Origin: an uncultured Acetobacteraceae bacterium
GTDB lineage: Bacteria; Pseudomonadota; Alphaproteobacteria; Acetobacterales; Acetobacteraceae
Direction of reading: 5' to 3'
DNA length: 9,716 bases
NCBI GenBank assembly: GCA_937930165.1
Contig: CALGVL010000201.1
Location: 1 to 9,716 of the forward strand
In this document: piece after piece, positions 6,924 through 9,716 of the stretch
How the letters are laid out: every line of letters starts with the position of its first letter
Numbering within the stretch: the stretch's first letter is position 1
Made by a program: the position numbers and the translations under genes
Notes under the pieces: generated by a model
Seen by the model: only the letters and a program-made list of their open reading frames with translations
What the model was told of the DNA's origin: nothing
The model's database searches: none

Positions 6924-7055
6924 GCCCCTGGCTGCCGATATGCAGGCGAGGCATCTCCCACCTGCCGGATTCTGGCCCCGGATCGCCTCGGGTGTTCCAC
7001 CCGGGGCGATCGCGGGCTAGAAGCAGACAATCCTGCAACGGAGGGGCACGTCGTA
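6924..7055. other. Intergenic region upstream of the RidA-family gene
   Basis: These 132 bp hold a long hairpin (6977-7016) and the ribosome-binding site of the next gene (GGAGGGG, 7040-7046, 9 bases before ATG 7056). The segment between hairpin and start includes TAGAAG (7018-7023), a weak -10 candidate without a convincing -35 element. Confidence 0.4.
6977..7016 (+). terminator. Long hairpin after the secreted-protein gene
   Basis: GATCGCCTCGGGTG (6981-6994) pairs with CACCCGGGGCGATC (6998-7011) around a 3-base loop; the one non-Watson-Crick position is a G-U pair in RNA. The stem continues as CCCG (6977-6980) with CGGG (7013-7016) past a one-base bulge at 7012. It lies 54 bp after one stop and 40 bp before the next start. 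There is no T-run after it, so it is either a Rho-independent terminator lacking a good U-tract or a structured leader of the RidA-family mRNA. Confidence 0.5.
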
Positions 7056-7406
7056 ATGGCGAAGATCACCCGGATGGGCAGCAATGCCATCCTCTCGAAC
7101 TCGGTCGAGTACCACAATTTCGTCTTCCTGGCTGGCATAACCGCCGATGACCTCTCCCAGGACATCACTGGCCAGACGAAGCAGGTCCTGGCGAAGATCG
7201 ACGCGGCGCTGGAGGCCAACGGCACCGACAAGACGCGGCTGCTGAGCGCACAGATCTGGCTGAAGGACATCCGCGACCGTGATGCGATGAACAAGCTCTG
7301 GACCGCCTGGCTGCCGGAAGGCGGTGCCCCGGCCCGCGCCTGCGTCGAGGCGAACATGGCCGACCCGCGCCATCTGGTTGAGATCATGGTCACCGCCTGC
7401 CGCTGA
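7056..7406 (+). CDS. RidA (YjgF/YER057c/UK114) family protein
   Basis: This 116-residue cytoplasmic protein is of the Rid family, which forms trimers with active sites at subunit interfaces. RidA itself hydrolyses reactive enamine/imine intermediates released by PLP enzymes such as threonine dehydratase. The diagnostic C-terminal block is PARACVEANMADPRHLVEI (92-110). Arg94 and Glu109 are spaced exactly as the catalytic Arg105 and Glu120 of E. coli RidA, which suggests deaminase activity is retained. The N-terminal half differs from archetypal RidA (FVFLAGITADD at 22-32 instead of the usual SGQ-type strand). It is therefore more likely one of the Rid subgroups associated with specific catabolic pathways than housekeeping RidA. 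ATG 7056 has a strong GGAGGGG site 9 bases upstream. It appears monocistronic, flanked by hairpins on both sides. Confidence 0.92.
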   Translation: MAKITRMGSNAILSNSVEYHNFVFLAGITADDLSQDITGQTKQVLAKIDAALEANGTDKTRLLSAQIWLKDIRDRDAMNKLWTAWLPEGGAPARACVEANMADPRHLVEIMVTACR

Positions 7407-7425
7407 CTCGCGGCTGATTCGACTG

Positions 7426-7459
7426 AACGGCGGCGCCTCCCCAAGGGGGCGCCGCCGTT
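7426..7459 (+). terminator. Strong terminator hairpin after the RidA-family gene
   Basis: AACGGCGGCGCC (7426-7437) pairs perfectly with GGCGCCGCCGTT (7448-7459). Inside, a U-G and two C-G pairs close a CCAA tetraloop, making about 15 bp in all. It begins 19 bp after the RidA-family stop and is followed by a short moderately T-containing stretch (GCAATTCTG). Position and stability fit an intrinsic terminator for that gene. Confidence 0.75.
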
Positions 7460-7689
7460 GCAATTCTGCTGCAACACTGTGGTTCGTCTTGGATCAGGGC
7501 AGTTTGCTAGGAGAATGTTCCCGTCACGGCGGCAATGACCTGCCCCGCTGGCGCAAATCACACTGGGTTTCCGATTGTTTCGTCCGTTTCGGTTGCCCGG
7601 CCGCGCCGCATCTTGTTACCCGGTCACGGCTGCGCCCGTTCACGGTGGCGCGAGGCACGAACTAGAATTTCAACCAGAACGGGGGCGGC
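7460..7689 (+). promoter_or_regulatory. Long regulatory intergenic region upstream of the CHAP gene
   Basis: These 230 bp without a gene are visibly less GC-rich than the surrounding coding sequence. They contain three copies of a TCACGGYKGC motif (7524-7533, 7624-7633 and 7640-7649), a candidate promoter at 7639-7668, and a short GTTGCA/TGCAAC dyad (7457-7475) at the edge of the preceding terminator. No credible small ORF is present; the one ATG at 7514 opens only seven codons before a TGA. Confidence 0.5.
7639..7668 (+). promoter_or_regulatory. Candidate sigma-70 type promoter for the CHAP gene
   Basis: TTCACG (7639-7644, 4 of 6 to TTGACA) is separated by 18 bp from TAGAAT (7663-7668, 5 of 6 to TATAAT). 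Transcription would start near 7675, leaving a short leader of about 15 bases that includes the GGGGG-like ribosome-binding site before ATG 7690. It is the best -10 match in the region, but not experimentally supported. Confidence 0.4.
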
Positions 7690-8415
7690 ATGCGGGTGAA
7701 GGGGACGGCACTGGCCTTCTGTGTCCTGTTCGGTGCGGTTGGGGCGGCAAGTGCCGCCGGGGCCACGCAGCCACAGCAGGATCGGGCAAGCCAGGCCGCA
7801 GCGCCCGCACGGGAGGTGGCGGCCCATGATGGCAGCAGGGAGACTGGGCAGCCGGCACGCAGCGCCGCCACCTCCCGTCGCCGCAGTTCTGCGCGGGCGG
7901 GCGGCGGCATCTCCTGCGTTCCCTATGCGCGCCAGGTCACCGGCATGGCCATCTCCGGGGATGGCTGGCAGTGGTGGCGGAATGCCAGCGGCCTCTACGC
8001 CCGCGGCCAGCAGCCGGAGCCCGGCGCGATCCTCGCCTTCCGCTCCTCCGGCAGGATGTCGCGTGGTCATGTCGCGGTGGTGCGCCGCGTGCTCGGCCCG
8101 CGGCACCTGCTGATCGACCATGCCAATTGGGCCGGGCCGGGCATCCGCCGCGGCTCGGTCATGCACAATGTCAGCGTGGTCGATGTCTCGGAGAACAATG
8201 ACTGGACCGCGGTGCGGGTGCAGTCGGGCCATAACTCCAGTGTCTTCGGCCGCGTTTATCCCACCTATGGCTTCATCTACAACCGGCCTGAGGATGGCGG
8301 CACCGCCTTCGCCAGCCGGCAGCGCCGCCCCCTGCAACTCGAGCAGATCGCAGAGGTGCCGGCGCAGGACGGCGCCCAGGCCCCTGAGCCCCAGGGCAGG
8401 GTCGGCGGGCGCTGA
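7690..8415 (+). CDS. Exported CHAP-domain cysteine peptidase/amidase
   Basis: The 241-residue protein has a signal peptide (MRVK, hydrophobic 6-20, likely cleavage after ASA at 22). A disordered Ala/Gln/Arg/Ser linker follows (23-72), then a CHAP (NlpC/P60-like) domain of about 73-200. The nucleophile is Cys76 in ISCVPYAR and the general base His127 in RGHVAVV. The third polar residue is probably Asn146 or Asp143 in LIDHANW. The paired tryptophans in GWQWW (92-96) and the C-terminal YGFIYNRP (193-200) are typical of alphaproteobacterial members. Such enzymes cleave peptidoglycan cross-bridges or the glycan-peptide amide, so it is expected to act in the periplasm on the cell wall. Residues 201-241 are a low-complexity tail. 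No immunity, holin or secretion gene is adjacent, so a housekeeping wall-remodelling role is more likely than an antibacterial effector. It appears to have its own promoter. Confidence 0.88.
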   Translation: MRVKGTALAFCVLFGAVGAASAAGATQPQQDRASQAAAPAREVAAHDGSRETGQPARSAATSRRRSSARAGGGISCVPYARQVTGMAISGDGWQWWRNASGLYARGQQPEPGAILAFRSSGRMSRGHVAVVRRVLGPRHLLIDHANWAGPGIRRGSVMHNVSVVDVSENNDWTAVRVQSGHNSSVFGRVYPTYGFIYNRPEDGGTAFASRQRRPLQLEQIAEVPAQDGAQAPEPQGRVGGR

Positions 8416-8498
8416 ACTGAGCCGGGCCGGGCGATGCGACCGGCCTGCCGCCGCAACATCGGCTTTGCGCCGCGCGGCGGGCATGGCAGACATGCGGC
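8416..8498 (+). other. Short intergenic region
   Basis: These 83 bp between the CHAP and DUF1028 genes contain an imperfect GC-rich dyad (TGCCGCCGC facing GCGGCGGGCA, one extra base) that could be a weak terminator. I see no convincing promoter and only a weak ribosome-binding site before ATG 8499. Confidence 0.35.
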
Positions 8499-9200
8499 AT
8501 GACTTGGTCGATCCTCGCCCGCGACCCTGAGACAGGCACCCTGGGCGTCGCGGTCGCGACGCGCTTCTTCGCGGTAGGCGCGCTCTGCCCGCGCATCGAG
8601 GGCGGGGTCGGCGTCCTGGCGACCCAGGCCCTGGTGAACCCGGCTTATGCGGTGGAAGGCATGGCGCGGCTGCGCGCCGGGGAGGCGCCGGAGGCGGTGC
8701 GGGACATCCTGCTGGCCGCCGATGCGGGGCGGGAGCACCGGCAGCTTCACATCCTGGGCGCCGATGGGCGGGTGGCGCATCACACCGGCGCCGAATGCAT
8801 CCCCTGGTGCGGCCATGTCGCCGCGCCGGATGTCTCGGTGGCCGGCAACATGCTGGCCGGGCCGCGCGTGGTGCAGGCGACGCTCGATGCCTGGCTGGCC
8901 CATGCCGGGCGGCCCATGGCGGAGCGCCTGATCGCGGCGCTGGAGGCCGGGGATGCGGCGGGGGGCGATCATCGCGGCCGGCAATCCGCCGCCCTGCAGG
9001 TCGCCAGCCGCGATCCCTGGCCCGATCTCGACCTGCGGGTGGACGACCATCCCGATCCGCTGGCGGAATTGCGGCGACTCCATGCGGTGGCGCAGCGTCA
9101 ATTCGTGCATATCCGCCGTTTCCTGCCGGGGCGCGACCATCCCGGCGTCTTCGACCGCATGGTGATCGAGGCCGCGATCGCCCGGGCAGCGCGCGAATGA
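8499..9200 (+). CDS. DUF1028 family protein (putative Ntn-hydrolase-like)
   Basis: This 233-residue cytoplasmic protein matches the DUF1028 family along its whole length. The start MTWSILARDPETGTLGVAVA is family-typical, followed by FFAVGALCP (23-31), ATQALVNPAYA (41-51), HTGAEC (95-100), SVAGNMLAG (113-121), GGDHRGRQSAAL (155-166) and RVDDHPDPLAEL (180-191). The family is grouped with Ntn hydrolases. Thr2 would become N-terminal after Met removal and is a plausible nucleophile, but no activity is proven that I know of. ATG 8499 is chosen because the family begins with this MT(F/W)SI sequence. Its stop overlaps the start of a peptide-transporter ATPase (ATGA), implying translational coupling and suggesting a role in processing an imported peptide, amide or gamma-glutamyl compound; that role is inference. 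It is the short form, without the extra C-terminal domain some members carry. Confidence 0.9.
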   Translation: MTWSILARDPETGTLGVAVATRFFAVGALCPRIEGGVGVLATQALVNPAYAVEGMARLRAGEAPEAVRDILLAADAGREHRQLHILGADGRVAHHTGAECIPWCGHVAAPDVSVAGNMLAGPRVVQATLDAWLAHAGRPMAERLIAALEAGDAAGGDHRGRQSAALQVASRDPWPDLDLRVDDHPDPLAELRRLHAVAQRQFVHIRRFLPGRDHPGVFDRMVIEAAIARAARE

Positions 9201-9716
9201 GCGCCCCGGTCCTGGACATCCGCGAGCTGGCGGTGGAATTCGCCACCGATCGCGGCGCCCTGCGTGCGGTAGACGGCGTCTCCCTCACCGTCGCGCCGGG
9301 GCGGACCCTGGCGGTGGTGGGGGAGAGCGGCTGCGGCAAGTCCGTCACCGCGCTGGCGATCATGGGGCTGCTGCCGCCGCAGGCGCGGGTTTCCGGCTCC
9401 ATCCGCTTGCTCGGGCGGGAGATGTCAAGCCTGACGCCGGAGGAATGGCGCGGCCGCCGCGGCCGCGACCTGGCGATGATCTTCCAGGAGCCGATGACGA
9501 GCCTGAACCCCGCCTTCACCGCGGGCGAGCAGGTGGCGGAGGCGCTGCGGCTGCATGAGGGGCTGGGCCACAGGCAGGCTGCGGAGCGCGCGGTGGAGAT
9601 GCTGGCCCGGGTCCGCATCCCGGATGCCGCGCGGCGGGCGCGGCAATATCCGCATCAGCTCTCGGGCGGCATGCGGCAGCGGGTGATGATCGCCATGGCG
9701 CTGGCCTGCAAGCCGC
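9197..9716 (+). CDS. Opp/Dpp-type ABC transporter ATP-binding protein, 3' end cut by window
   Basis: The first 173 codons of an ATPase of the oligopeptide/dipeptide (OppD/DppD-like) ABC import family are present; the gene runs off the end. Visible motifs are Walker A GESGCGKS (42-49, Lys48), the Q-loop in MIFQEPMTSLNP (94-105, Gln97), characteristic of the Opp/Dpp/nickel group, and the ABC signature LSGGMRQR (155-162). Walker B, the H-loop and the C-terminal oligopeptide-family domain lie beyond 9716. The protein would sit on the cytoplasmic face of the inner membrane and power uptake of peptides or related solutes with permeases and a binding protein encoded further downstream. ATG 9197 overlaps the DUF1028 stop. 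The full family length is about 320-340 residues, or about 550 if it is a double-ATPase fusion. The specific solute is not predictable. Confidence 0.93.
   Translation, partial: MSAPVLDIRELAVEFATDRGALRAVDGVSLTVAPGRTLAVVGESGCGKSVTALAIMGLLPPQARVSGSIRLLGREMSSLTPEEWRGRRGRDLAMIFQEPMTSLNPAFTAGEQVAEALRLHEGLGHRQAAERAVEMLARVRIPDAARRARQYPHQLSGGMRQRVMIAMALACKP

Noticed and set aside
7511..7537. AGGAG followed by ATG 7514, a possible seven-codon leader peptide upstream of the CHAP gene
   Set aside because: The spacing between the purine run and ATG is about one base, too short for ribosome binding, and the peptide shows no attenuation-type codon run.
7690..8415. CHAP protein as an antibacterial effector or phage endolysin
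   Set aside because: There is a standard signal peptide, no adjacent immunity, holin, VgrG or phage genes, and no compositional island; a housekeeping wall hydrolase is simpler.
7624..9618. 664-residue minus-strand open frame
   Set aside because: It is antisense to the CHAP, DUF1028 and ABC genes, all of which have clear family motifs on the plus strand; the composition is Pro/Arg/Ala low-complexity.

Overview
The window is a very GC-rich (roughly 70%), densely packed stretch of bacterial chromosome. Protein families, codon choice (strong G/C third positions) and gene style fit an alphaproteobacterium, most likely an Acetobacteraceae member of the Roseomonas type. The taxonomic call is an inference from overall character; no rRNA or other marker gene is present. 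I see no insertion sequence, prophage, CRISPR array, tRNA or rRNA, and no base-composition break suggesting recent transfer of a whole block.

Layout from left to right. (1) 16-1665 (+): a two-domain molybdenum-cofactor protein, with a MoeA-like molybdopterin-binding part fused to a MobA/MocA-like nucleotidyltransferase. (2) 1746-3038 (-): an amidase-signature hydrolase, convergent with gene 1. (3) From a 100-bp divergent gap starts a tight plus-strand run: an unrecognised 177-aa protein (3139-3672), a small lipoprotein overlapping it by ATGA (3669-4142), an MFS exporter (about 4158-5435) and a Gfo/Idh/MocA-type oxidoreductase (5451-6425). (4) 6525-6923 (+): a small secreted protein of unknown function. 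(5) 7056-7406 (+): a RidA/YjgF-family protein, preceded by a long hairpin and followed by a strong terminator-like hairpin. (6) 7690-8415 (+): an exported CHAP-domain cysteine peptidase/amidase, after a comparatively AT-richer 230-bp intergenic region with a plausible promoter and a repeated 10-mer. (7) 8499-9200 (+): a DUF1028 protein, translationally coupled by ATGA to (8) 9197-9716 (+): the start of an Opp/Dpp-type ABC transporter ATPase, cut by the window end.

How they may work together: the amidase, RidA protein, DUF1028 protein and peptide-transporter ATPase all belong to nitrogen, amide or peptide metabolism, but only DUF1028-ABC are physically coupled. The molybdenum-cofactor protein probably closes an operon whose earlier genes lie outside the window. 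The most unusual observation is that the MFS gene has no ATG, GTG or TTG start that would preserve its first membrane helix. It does have a well-placed Shine-Dalgarno sequence in front of a CTG codon at 4158. I do not see a clearly new multi-gene system; the window reads mostly as ordinary chromosomal metabolism with several small regulatory puzzles.
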